Below are positions 1 through 5,469 of a stretch of DNA of 7,100 bases, piece after piece (position 1 is the stretch's first letter; each line of letters begins with the position of its first letter). The position numbers and the translations under genes were made by a program. Below the pieces are notes generated by a model, which saw only the letters and a list, made by a program, of their open reading frames with translations, did no database searches and had not been told where the DNA came from. This DNA comes from Phelpsiimicrobium sp043802125 (GTDB taxonomy: Bacteria; Omnitrophota; Gorgyraeia; Velamenicoccales; Velamenicoccaceae): the NCBI GenBank assembly GCA_043802125.1, contig JAZDLG010000054.1, forward strand, positions 1 through 7,100, read 5' to 3'.

Positions 1-273
1 ATACCCTATCTTGGCTAATGGCGCAATCTTTCCCGGAAAGAACGGGCTTCCGAAAATATCAATGGAGCCCGAAGACGGCTTCATAATGCCGGCCAGCATG
101 TTAAGCGTCGTTGTCTTTCCCGCGCCGTTAGGCCCCAGGAGGCCGAATATCTCGCCACGCTCAAGGCTGAAATCCAGGCCGTCCACAGCGATGATCTTTT
201 GTGCATTCCACAAAAGACCATTAACGAAATATTTACTAAGACCGGAGACTTTTAAAACGGCATCGGAGCTCAA
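1..273 (-). CDS. ABC transporter ATP-binding protein, N-terminal 91 residues (partial)
   Basis: This is the nucleotide-binding subunit of an ABC transporter, expected to hydrolyse ATP on the cytoplasmic side of the membrane and drive a permease encoded beyond the window. The visible part has an aromatic A-loop region near Tyr15/Phe16, a strand reading GEIFGLLGPNG, and a full Walker A (GPNGAGKT, residues 47-54) followed by TTLNMLAG. The sequence ends at IGY, just where the Q-loop is expected, so Q-loop, signature and Walker B lie outside. The style (AVDGLDFSLERGEIFGLLGPNGAG) resembles ATPases of ABC-2 type exporters; the substrate cannot be told. I place the start at TTG 273-271: there is no ATG in frame, GAAGG lies 7 bases upstream, and the TTG overlaps the TGA of the HAD gene (TTGA), suggesting translational coupling. 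The family is certain; the start codon is likely. Confidence 0.93.
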   Translation of the reverse strand, partial: MSSDAVLKVSGLSKYFVNGLLWNAQKIIAVDGLDFSLERGEIFGLLGPNGAGKTTTLNMLAGIMKPSSGSIDIFGSPFFPGKIAPLAKIGY

Positions 274-881
274 AAAGACACCTTCATCTTTCTTAATTGT
301 TTTTTAAGATCGCTGACATTTTTAAAAAGGATGGGCCTGAGGCCCAGTTTCTTTGCTTCTTTAATAAGATCGGCGCGGTCGTCTATGTAAAGGCATTCCT
401 GCGGCTTGACATTCGCTCCCAGCATAGCTTTACGGTAAATATCAACGTGCGGCTTGCGAAACCCAACCTCGTAAGAAAGATAGCATTTATCAAAAAGGCC
501 GATGTAACGGCCGAATTTTCCGGCGATATAATCGTAATGCAGTTTGTTTATGTTTGATATCAGATACAACTTATGCCTTTTCTTAAGGGCGCCTAACAGC
601 GCGGCCATTGGTTTGTTATCGGAGAATATCTCGTTCCAAATGGGGACAAATCTATCAAAGCTTATATTCTTTATACCAAGGATGCGGCACAGGCGTCTGA
701 AAAAATCCCGCGGCTTAAGCCTGCCTTCTTCAAAATCTTTTGTTAGCTTAGAATCAAAGAAAAGTTGATGAACTTCATCAAAACCTTTCTGAGTAAACGG
801 CATGATCTTGCGGACGGCGATGCGGTGGTCAAAGTTGACCAAGACGTTCCCGAGGTCGCAGAGGATAAGCTTGAGCACCAT
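270..881 (-). CDS. HAD-superfamily hydrolase, YihX-like (subfamily IA)
   Basis: A 203-residue cytosolic phosphatase-type protein of the haloacid dehalogenase superfamily. Motif I is CDLGNVLVNFD with the nucleophile Asp9; motif II is the Ser-Asn pair LISN (Ser109-Asn110); motif III is Lys143 in GFRKP; motif IV is YIDDRAD with Asp167-Asp168. Residues about 20-95 would form the helical cap. The DLGNV form of motif I, the SNINKLH stretch and the GFRKPHVDIY stretch resemble E. coli YihX, an alpha-D-glucose-1-phosphate phosphatase, and its relatives, but related proteins act on several small phosphate esters, so the substrate is open. The length is normal for the family. The start ATG at 881 is needed to keep the first beta strand, though no good Shine-Dalgarno precedes it. 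It follows a 274-base repeat-rich gap and overlaps the ABC ATPase start, so these two form their own small transcription unit or the tail of the upstream one. Confidence 0.88.
   Translation of the reverse strand: MVLKLILCDLGNVLVNFDHRIAVRKIMPFTQKGFDEVHQLFFDSKLTKDFEEGRLKPRDFFRRLCRILGIKNISFDRFVPIWNEIFSDNKPMAALLGALKKRHKLYLISNINKLHYDYIAGKFGRYIGLFDKCYLSYEVGFRKPHVDIYRKAMLGANVKPQECLYIDDRADLIKEAKKLGLRPILFKNVSDLKKQLRKMKVSF
281..285 (-). promoter_or_regulatory. Ribosome binding site for the ABC ATPase (decides a TTG start)
   Basis: The minus strand reads GAAGG here, 7 bases before the TTG at 273-271. It lies inside the last codons of the upstream HAD gene, so initiation on the ATPase probably uses ribosomes finishing the HAD gene. 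This site is the main reason for choosing TTG as start. Confidence 0.6.
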
Positions 882-894
882 AATGTAGTAATCC

Positions 895-933
895 AGCGAA
901 ATCCCCGCGGGTTTTGCGGGGATCTAGAACACC
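895..933. repeat. REP-like hairpin element, copy A
   Basis: This intergenic element begins AGCGAAAT and ends near GAACACC on the plus strand. It holds a perfect 8-base stem (ATCCCCGC 901-908 with GCGGGGAT 916-923) around a 7-base GGGTTTT loop. Bases 905-926 are identical to 1006-1027, and the match extends to 933 with two mismatches. On the minus strand the stem is followed only by TTT, so it is at best a weak terminator. Two copies in one gap suggest a dispersed REP/MITE-like family. I cannot tell whether it acts in transcription, mRNA stability or not at all. Confidence 0.75.
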
Positions 934-979
934 TTAATATACCTATTCAGTGAAATTAGAATACCACATTGTCAATTTT

Positions 980-1034
980 AGTGAAATCCCGCGTCAGCGG
1001 GACCACCGCGGGTTTTGCGGGGATCTAAAGCACC
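980..1034. repeat. REP-like hairpin element, copy B (with internal insertion)
   Basis: Second copy of the element, beginning AGTGAAAT and ending AAGCACC. Compared with copy A it carries about 17 extra bases after the left arm, which create a further small hairpin (CCCGC 988-992 with GCGGG 996-1000, GTCA loop). The right half (1006-1034) matches copy A at 905-933 with two mismatches. The outer arms ATCCC (986-990) and GGGAT (1020-1024) can still pair, giving a possible three-way structure. A lone left arm, AGTGAAAT, also occurs at 949-956 between the copies, perhaps a decayed remnant. Confidence 0.72.
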
Positions 1035-1107
1035 ATGATAGATCCCGATCACCAAACTGCTGCGCGAATTTCAAAGACATTCGCTTGCAGGTGACGGGAT
1101 AAATTCC

Positions 1108-1150
1108 GGCAAGTAAGTTATGTCGCTAAAAACACTCCATAACTTACGCC
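1108..1150. repeat. Long inverted repeat just after the PAC2 stop codon
   Basis: A perfect 10-base inverted repeat (GTAAGTTATG 1113-1122, CATAACTTAC 1138-1147) with a 15-base loop; GGC 1108-1110 and GCC 1148-1150 extend the stem past a two-base AA bulge. On the minus strand it begins five bases after the PAC2 stop codon, so it would form at the mRNA 3' end. No U-tract follows on the minus strand, which argues against a classical intrinsic terminator. An mRNA-stabilising hairpin, a Rho-assisted end or the terminus of a degenerate element are all possible. Confidence 0.7.
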
Positions 1151-1155
1151 GTCAT

Positions 1156-2148
1156 TTAATTGTTTTTCTTCAGCGGCTTTTTGAACAGGTCAAGGAAACT
1201 ATCTTCGTACTGATCGTAGACGTTCCATTTATCCAATTCCTTTTTGAGTTCCATGGAGCGGGATAAGTCTTTTTTGGCTTGCTTGAAAAGCTCTTCTATC
1301 TTGTACCTGGCTGAATCTGGCAGGCCCGGCGAATCTGCAAGGCCTTTTTTCAAGGTATCTATCTCTTTCTGATCAATAGGCCTTTCTTCTTCCCCGGGAT
1401 TCTTTAGATATTCTATCAAATGCTCTATTTCCTGGCTGACCTGGTCAGCATGTTTTTGCAGCTCGGATAGATCCAGCGGTATCTTCAAGGCCTTGGCCAG
1501 GATAGATAGGACTGCCAGCGACGCAAGAGGATTTTCTATCTGGATGGTATAAAGAGGGATCTCTCCTAAAAGACAGACGCCGTCTATGCCTCTTTCTTTT
1601 GCTACTCCAAGGATAAGGCCGTTTAGCCCGCTGATCTGCCCTGTGGGCATAGTCTTTAAGTTAAGCTTAGCGAAATCATCTAATATCTCTTTTTTAGTGG
1701 CTGCCACATGGACATCCGGCGTCTCCGTATGTTCAATGGGCAGAGGCATCGCGGCAAATGTATAGACGAGCTTGACTTTCAAGGTAATAACGAACTCAAC
1801 GATCTCATTGGCGTACTCGTAGCCCTTCTCTAAAAAAGGCTGGGCATCGGAAATAAAGATGACTATATCAGAGCCCGGGTTCGGGCCAGAGCCCGGGCCT
1901 TGGCCCGGATTTTTATAAAAATAAAATTTACCGATAGGATATTGCGGGGCATTAATAAGGCTGTTATCTATCCACACACCGGAAGGATTGAAAAAATCCA
2001 GCGACGACATCTCGGCAAACTCAATGGCGCCCAACTTGTCCTTAAGGTATAAAGCGGCCTTTAGGGCCACATCACCCATGCCCGGCCATGCCGCGACCAG
2101 GATAGGATCTTTGAGCCTTGGCTTTTTTATGACGCGTATGGATTTCAT
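1156..2148 (-). CDS. PAC2-family protein (proteasome assembly chaperone 2-like)
   Basis: A 330-residue protein recognised as PAC2 family by the N-terminal WPGMGDVALKAALYL stretch (residues 21-35), the strand VKLVYTFAAMPLP (125-137), and the core block GQISGLNGLILG (170-181) followed by ERGIDGVCLLGEIP (185-198) and NPLASLAVLSIL (206-217). The family is named for a eukaryotic proteasome assembly chaperone; bacterial and archaeal members are common but their function is poorly known. Residues 225-330 are charged, helical and not part of the core. No signal peptide or membrane segment is seen, so it should be cytosolic. A Gly/Pro-rich insert occupies residues 81-93. It begins 10 bases after the M20 stop and is the last gene of the run. 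No clear Shine-Dalgarno is visible. Family call is firm; function is unknown. Confidence 0.88.
   Translation of the reverse strand: MKSIRVIKKPRLKDPILVAAWPGMGDVALKAALYLKDKLGAIEFAEMSSLDFFNPSGVWIDNSLINAPQYPIGKFYFYKNPGQGPGSGPNPGSDIVIFISDAQPFLEKGYEYANEIVEFVITLKVKLVYTFAAMPLPIEHTETPDVHVAATKKEILDDFAKLNLKTMPTGQISGLNGLILGVAKERGIDGVCLLGEIPLYTIQIENPLASLAVLSILAKALKIPLDLSELQKHADQVSQEIEHLIEYLKNPGEEERPIDQKEIDTLKKGLADSPGLPDSARYKIEELFKQAKKDLSRSMELKKELDKWNVYDQYEDSFLDLFKKPLKKNN
1869..1897. repeat. Short GC-rich tandem repeat inside the PAC2 gene
   Basis: CAGAGCCCGGG occurs at 1869-1879 and again at 1887-1897, an 18-base period that matches a six-residue period in the protein (GQGPGS, GPNPGS at residues 82-93). 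The stretch to 1908 is dominated by GGGCC/CCCGGG words that can self-pair. The reading frame stays open, so it encodes a flexible Gly/Pro loop rather than a break. It stands out from the surrounding, less GC-rich gene. Confidence 0.7.
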
Positions 2149-2158
2149 GCGTGATATT

Positions 2159-3313
2159 CTATACTCTTTTTATCAATTCATCAACATCAAATATCTTGAT
2201 GAACCGTTCTAATACCCGGGCGCCGCGGTATAGATCATTGACGCGGACATATTCATCCGTCGCATGAGCGCAGCCTTTCGCGCCGTAACCCGTGGCCACC
2301 GCGGGAATATTCTTCTTTTTGAAAAAAGTTATGACTGTCGCGCCCTCGCTTCCCTTGACGTCAGAGCGCCTGACGATACCGTAAGATGCCTTTTTCAAAG
2401 ACTCAACCAAAGGATGTTTACGCCCTATCTCATACGGCTGCTGAATATCCTCAGGCTGGATAGTAAAATTGACTTTTGGTCTTGCTTTAGCAAGGCCTTT
2501 TTTAATGCCTGTTAAGATCTTTTGCGCTTCCATCCCGGGCAAGAAACGAAGATCCACCTCAAACTCGCACCAATCAGCCACCATATTGACCTTGTCTCCG
2601 CCGCGGATAGTGCCGATATTGATGGTTGGTGGTTTTAAAAGGCTGTGCCTGCGATAGGCTTTAAACTTCATCTTCTTCAAAATGCCGATAAGCATTAGCG
2701 CGTGCTCAATGGCATTGACCCCGCGTTGGGGGTAAGCGCCGTGCGCCTTTAGCCCTGCCACTTTGACTTTAAAATGTATGAGGCCTTTCTGCGCGGTAAT
2801 GATGTTGAATTCATCCGAGTCTAAAATAACGGCATACGCCGGCCTGACAATACCTCTGTCAAGAAAAGGAATAAGGCCCTTGCCTGAACCGGCCTCTTCA
2901 TCTGCAGTGGCAAGAAAAATAATGTCATTGTCCAGATGGACATTATCTTCAAGCAGGCTTTGCATCGCCTCAAGAGCAACAGCCAGATTGCCTTTACAGT
3001 CCGTAGCCCCTCTGCCGAATATTTTGCCGCCGGATATTGTGCCGGAAAAGGGCCCGAATCGCCAACCTTTGCCCGCGGGAACCGTATCCAGATGCGGAGT
3101 TATCAAAAGCGGTCTTTTTGACTTTCGTCCGGGCAAAACCGCCAGGACATTATCGCGGTTAGGATAAAAACCGATAATCTTCGGCCTAATGCCTATTTTT
3201 TTCAAATATCCCGATACGAAACGCGCGATAGCTGCTTCATTCCCCGGAGGGTTTTCCGAGTTTATGCGCAACAAGTCCTGCGTCAATTTAATAAGGCGAT
3301 TTTTATTGATCAT
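2159..3313 (-). CDS. M20-family metallopeptidase/deacylase (ArgE/DapE type)
   Basis: A 384-residue dizinc hydrolase that cleaves amide bonds of small N-acyl amino acids or peptides in the cytosol. Metal and catalytic residues are in place: HLDTVP (His74, Asp76), GRGATDCKG (Asp105), ADEEAG (Glu139-Glu140), the acidic DSDEF region (about 165-168), and the C-terminal CAHATDE (His350). The lid/dimerisation domain spans about 175-290 and includes KAHGAYP with His191. Length is normal. It belongs to the acetylornithine deacetylase/succinyl-diaminopimelate desuccinylase group, but sequence alone does not separate ArgE, DapE or a general peptidase, and no arginine or lysine biosynthesis gene is nearby. 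The start chosen is ATG 3313, with GAAAGG six bases upstream; an upstream in-frame ATG at 3409 would overlap era by 77 bases and add an unrelated 32-residue tail. It lies 19 bases after era and 10 before the PAC2 gene. Confidence 0.92.
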   Translation of the reverse strand: MINKNRLIKLTQDLLRINSENPPGNEAAIARFVSGYLKKIGIRPKIIGFYPNRDNVLAVLPGRKSKRPLLITPHLDTVPAGKGWRFGPFSGTISGGKIFGRGATDCKGNLAVALEAMQSLLEDNVHLDNDIIFLATADEEAGSGKGLIPFLDRGIVRPAYAVILDSDEFNIITAQKGLIHFKVKVAGLKAHGAYPQRGVNAIEHALMLIGILKKMKFKAYRRHSLLKPPTINIGTIRGGDKVNMVADWCEFEVDLRFLPGMEAQKILTGIKKGLAKARPKVNFTIQPEDIQQPYEIGRKHPLVESLKKASYGIVRRSDVKGSEGATVITFFKKKNIPAVATGYGAKGCAHATDEYVRVNDLYRGARVLERFIKIFDVDELIKRV

Positions 3314-3319
3314 GCGCGG

Positions 3320-3325
3320 CCTTTC
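3320..3325 (-). promoter_or_regulatory. Ribosome binding site for the M20 gene (fixes its start)
   Basis: GAAAGG on the minus strand, six bases before ATG 3313-3311 and after the era stop. Its spacing supports the short form of the protein over the start at 3409. Confidence 0.7.
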
Positions 3326-3332
3326 GCTGTCA

Positions 3333-4235
3333 TTATAAAATATAGCCGATTTGCCTAAGCAACTCGGCGTCCTGCTTCCAATCTTTGTTGACTTTGACCC
3401 AGAGGTCAAGGTAAAACTTTTTATTATAGATATTTTCCAGTTCCTTGCGCGCTAACTCGCCGGACTTTTTTAAATGCTCGCCGTTCTTTCCGATGACAAT
3501 AGCCTTCTGCGAATCACGCTCCACTAAAATAGCAGCTTTCACATAGGTAAGCTTGGCGCTCCGCTCAACGATCTCCTCGGCGAACACCGCCATGGAAAAA
3601 GGGACTTCTTCTTTAAGGTATGAGAGCAGCTTTTCGCGGATACAATCCTGTATGGTCAACTGCCGCGGGAAATCCGTTAAGATATCTTCGGGATACAGAG
3701 GCTCTCCCTCGGGCAGGCGCCTGAAGACCTCATCTAAGAGTTTATCAATGTTCGTCCCGGTAAGAGCGGATAAAGGGATAGGCATAATACGTTCCGTAGC
3801 CTCGCTTAATTTTTTTCCTATTTTTCTCTCCCAGGCTAAAATATAATCTTCTATATGCTTTGGGCCGCGGTCTATCTTATTAAGGCCTAAAATAATGGGT
3901 GTCCTTATGCCGCGCAGCCTCTCCATTACCATCTCTTCTTCTTCGCCTACGCGTTCCGTAGCGTCAACAAGATGCAAGACAACGTCAACGCCTTCCAAAG
4001 AATCGTTGATAGCCGCTATCATCGCGCGGTCCAGGGCGTGTTTTGTAACATGCATGCCGGGAGTATCCAGGAAAACGACCTGCCCCCTCTGTTCATTCAA
4101 TATGGCGCGTATCTGGTTACGCGTCGTCTGAGGAACAGCAGAGACAATGGCCACCTTCTCGCCGGCGAGCTTGTTCAAAAGCGTTGATTTGCCCACATTT
4201 GGCCTGCCGATTATAGCTACGATGCCTGATTTCAT
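3333..4235 (-). CDS. era: GTPase Era, 30S ribosome maturation factor
   Basis: A 300-residue Era. Era binds the 3' end of 16S rRNA and assists late assembly of the small ribosomal subunit, usually at the inner face of the membrane. The GTPase domain shows G1 GRPNVGKS (10-17), G2 PQTTRNQIR (35-43), G3 DTPG (57-60), G4 NKID (119-122) and G5 SAL (156-158). A KH domain follows with the GKNG turn (249-252), and the end VKVNKDWKQDAELLRQIGY is typical of Era. Length matches the family. The start is ATG 4235, whose ATGA overlaps the glycosylase stop; a longer reading from 4295 adds 20 residues of overlapped, unrelated sequence. No clear Shine-Dalgarno is seen, consistent with coupling to the upstream gene. 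Common Era neighbours such as recO or ybeY are absent here; it sits between a DNA glycosylase and an M20 enzyme. Confidence 0.98.
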   Translation of the reverse strand: MKSGIVAIIGRPNVGKSTLLNKLAGEKVAIVSAVPQTTRNQIRAILNEQRGQVVFLDTPGMHVTKHALDRAMIAAINDSLEGVDVVLHLVDATERVGEEEEMVMERLRGIRTPIILGLNKIDRGPKHIEDYILAWERKIGKKLSEATERIMPIPLSALTGTNIDKLLDEVFRRLPEGEPLYPEDILTDFPRQLTIQDCIREKLLSYLKEEVPFSMAVFAEEIVERSAKLTYVKAAILVERDSQKAIVIGKNGEHLKKSGELARKELENIYNKKFYLDLWVKVNKDWKQDAELLRQIGYIL

Positions 4236-4876
4236 GTGTTCAAGGGACAAACTTTGCAATTTTCTTTTTTCTTTTTGCACAACTCTTTGGCGCATCTGAC
4301 TAACAACGCGTGGTATTCGTTAAAAAGGCCGGCGTTGGCAGGCAGGCTCTCCATAAAAAGACCCTGTATGGCATCATATCCGTCCCCCTGGCCTAACAGA
4401 CGGTGCCTGGACATTATGCGCCTGGTATACGCATCCACAACGAAAACAGGTTTTTCCAAAGCGTAAAGAAGTATGGAATCCGCTGTTTCAGGGCCGATAC
4501 CGTTTACGTTAAGCAGTTCTTGGCGAAGCCGAGCAACACTTTTGCGTTTCATGCGCCTGAAACTGCCCGCGTAATTTTTATTAAAAAACTCGCAAAAATT
4601 TTTAAGACGCTTAGCTTTAATATTGTAATAACCGGCCGGCCTTATCAGGCGGGCCAGTTTTTTGTCATCAAGGCGCCGCATCTTTTGAAAAGTGAGGCAA
4701 CGCGCCTTTTTCAGATTGGCTATCGCGCGCTCTACATTCGCCCATGAAGTGTTCTGTGTCAAAATAGCGCCCACCACTACTTCAAAAGCAGAATCTGCCG
4801 GCCACCAGCGCTGCGGCCCGAAATGTTTATAAAGCCCCTCGTATATATTAAAAAGCTGCTTCTGTGGAATTTTCAT
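4232..4876 (-). CDS. HhH-GPD DNA glycosylase, endonuclease III superfamily (MagIII/MIG-like)
   Basis: A 214-residue base-excision repair glycosylase expected to flip out and remove a damaged or mismatched base. Visible parts: WWPADSAFEVVVGAILTQNT (24-43), typical of the endonuclease III fold; the helix-hairpin-helix LLNVNGIGPETADSILL (121-137); and the catalytic aspartate in VDAYTRRI (Asp148). The lysine that bifunctional endonuclease III uses for strand cleavage (GRKTA in E. coli) is Glu130 here (GPETA), so a monofunctional glycosylase without lyase activity is expected. Cys200, Cys207 and Cys210 match the first three Fe-S ligands (spacing C-X6-C-X2-C), but the protein stops two residues before the fourth would occur; Cys195 could substitute. 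The substrate (thymine mismatch, 3-methyladenine or other) cannot be assigned. It starts 39 bases after the toxin gene and shares ATGA with era. Confidence 0.9.
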   Translation of the reverse strand: MKIPQKQLFNIYEGLYKHFGPQRWWPADSAFEVVVGAILTQNTSWANVERAIANLKKARCLTFQKMRRLDDKKLARLIRPAGYYNIKAKRLKNFCEFFNKNYAGSFRRMKRKSVARLRQELLNVNGIGPETADSILLYALEKPVFVVDAYTRRIMSRHRLLGQGDGYDAIQGLFMESLPANAGLFNEYHALLVRCAKELCKKKKENCKVCPLNT

Positions 4877-4915
4877 TACTGCCGAGATAAATCCCTGAAC
4901 AATAGGGTTGGCGGC

Positions 4916-5185
4916 TTAAGAGCCTCTATAAACAGATGAACGTGGCGCGATGAGCGTCACAATAACTTTTTTAGCTTCTTTATCAACGGTATAAATAACG
5001 CGATAATCACCAATTCGGTATCGGTAACGTTTCTCTTCGTCACGGAGTCGTTTGATGTGTGGACTAAAGAAAGGATTGTTCTCTAATGCCTCAAAGCACT
5101 TATTTAAGCGTTCGGCTAATCCCGCAGGACAATGTTTATAGAATTTGAGCGCATCTGAAACCAGGATAATTTCAAATTTATCCAC
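4916..5185 (-). CDS. Type II toxin, RelE/ParE superfamily
   Basis: An 89-residue toxin of the RelE/ParE fold. RelE-type members cleave mRNA on the ribosome; ParE-type members poison gyrase. The core is RYRIGDYRVIYTVD (55-68) followed by VIVTLIAPRSSVYR (74-87). Arg62, Arg82 and Tyr86 line up with E. coli RelE Arg61, Arg81 and Tyr87, and basic residues at Lys45-Arg46 fall near its other active-site positions, so an mRNA interferase is favoured. The gene starts at GTG 5185-5183 inside the end of the antitoxin gene (8-base overlap), with GGAG 11 bases upstream, so it is translated by coupling to the antitoxin. It is full length and looks intact. Confidence 0.88.
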   Translation of the reverse strand: MDKFEIILVSDALKFYKHCPAGLAERLNKCFEALENNPFFSPHIKRLRDEEKRYRYRIGDYRVIYTVDKEAKKVIVTLIAPRSSVYRGS

Positions 5186-5411
5186 GTTTTATCGCTCTCC
5201 AACTCGTTCCTTTGCCTTGCAGATATTCTTTTTCCCCATGGGTGATTTTTTTGCGCTCTTCCTCTGTCAAGTAATCATCCAATCCTTCGATCAAGAGATC
5301 CCTGATAAAAGCCGATAAGGATTTATAGCGGTGGCCGCAAACCTTTTTGACCTTGTTGTATAAAGGGGCGGGCATCCTGATAAGCAGTTCTTTGTTCATC
5401 GTGATAGTCAT
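5178..5411 (-). CDS. Ribbon-helix-helix antitoxin (CopG/MetJ-Arc type)
   Basis: A 77-residue antitoxin that should bind the toxin with its C-terminal tail and DNA with its N-terminal ribbon-helix-helix domain. The beta strand is about residues 6-13 (NKELLIRM), helix 1 about 14-24, and helix 2 about 31-47 (SLSAFIRDLLIEGLDDYL). The tail from about 48 is charged and probably disordered until bound. The start ATG 5411 has a strong GGAGG seven bases upstream; a second ATG at codon 5 has poorer spacing. The gene lies directly behind an extended -10 promoter and a palindromic operator, the usual layout for an autorepressed toxin-antitoxin operon, and overlaps the toxin gene by 8 bases. Confidence 0.88.
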   Translation of the reverse strand: MTITMNKELLIRMPAPLYNKVKKVCGHRYKSLSAFIRDLLIEGLDDYLTEEERKKITHGEKEYLQGKGTSWRAIKRG

Positions 5412-5418
5412 ATTTTCA

Positions 5419-5423
5419 CCTCC
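5419..5423 (-). promoter_or_regulatory. Strong ribosome binding site of the antitoxin gene
   Basis: GGAGG on the minus strand, seven bases before ATG 5411-5409. It is the strongest Shine-Dalgarno in the window and contrasts with the weak one before the toxin, which favours excess antitoxin. Confidence 0.8.
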
Positions 5424-5429
5424 ACAAAA

Positions 5430-5457
5430 AGTATATCATAGTGATATATAAATACAA
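5430..5457 (-). promoter_or_regulatory. Probable promoter of the toxin-antitoxin operon (extended -10)
   Basis: On the minus strand, TATACT (5435-5430) matches the -10 consensus at five of six bases and is preceded by TG one base upstream (5438-5437), an extended -10. A weak -35, TTGTAT, lies at 5457-5452 with a 16-base spacer. Transcription would start near 5423, giving a very short leader before the antitoxin. Since no strong terminator is seen down to 4232, it may also feed the glycosylase and era. Confidence 0.6.
5432..5448. promoter_or_regulatory. Palindromic operator overlapping the -10 box
   Basis: TATATCA (5432-5438) and TGATATA (5442-5448) form a perfect inverted repeat with a three-base TAG spacer. 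It covers most of the -10 box, so a bound dimer would block RNA polymerase. Its place just upstream of a ribbon-helix-helix antitoxin makes it the likely autoregulatory site. AT-rich sequence makes chance palindromes easier, but the perfect 7+7 match at this place is telling. Confidence 0.65.
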
Positions 5458-5469
5458 GATAATTTTCAA

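Noticed and set aside
901..923. Intrinsic terminator for the upstream transcript
   Set aside because: A good stem, but only three T residues follow on the minus strand; its repetition at 1006-1024 is better explained as a repeat element.
936..975. A TTGACA box (975-970, minus strand) as promoter for the HAD gene
   Set aside because: The best -10-like sequence, TATATT at 941-936, is 28 bases away, and nothing convincing lies at 16-18 bases.
993..1080. Short minus-strand reading frame of about 28 codons starting at 1080 and running into REP copy B
   Set aside because: No Shine-Dalgarno, its end is made of repeat sequence, and the product resembles no known protein.
1108..1150. Integron attC-like site
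   Set aside because: The inverted repeat lacks proper RYYYAAC/GTTRRRY core sites, and no integrase or cassette structure is seen.
3314..3409. Upstream ATG giving the M20 enzyme 32 more residues
   Set aside because: It would overlap era by 77 bases, the extra residues do not resemble the family N-terminus, and ATG 3313 has a good Shine-Dalgarno.
4236..4295. Longer Era with 20 extra N-terminal residues
   Set aside because: The extension is another frame of the glycosylase C-terminus; Era normally starts a few residues before GRPNVGKS, which fits ATG 4235.
4887..4910. Small inverted repeat between toxin and glycosylase (CCCT...AGGG) as terminator
   Set aside because: Only four base pairs with no U-tract.
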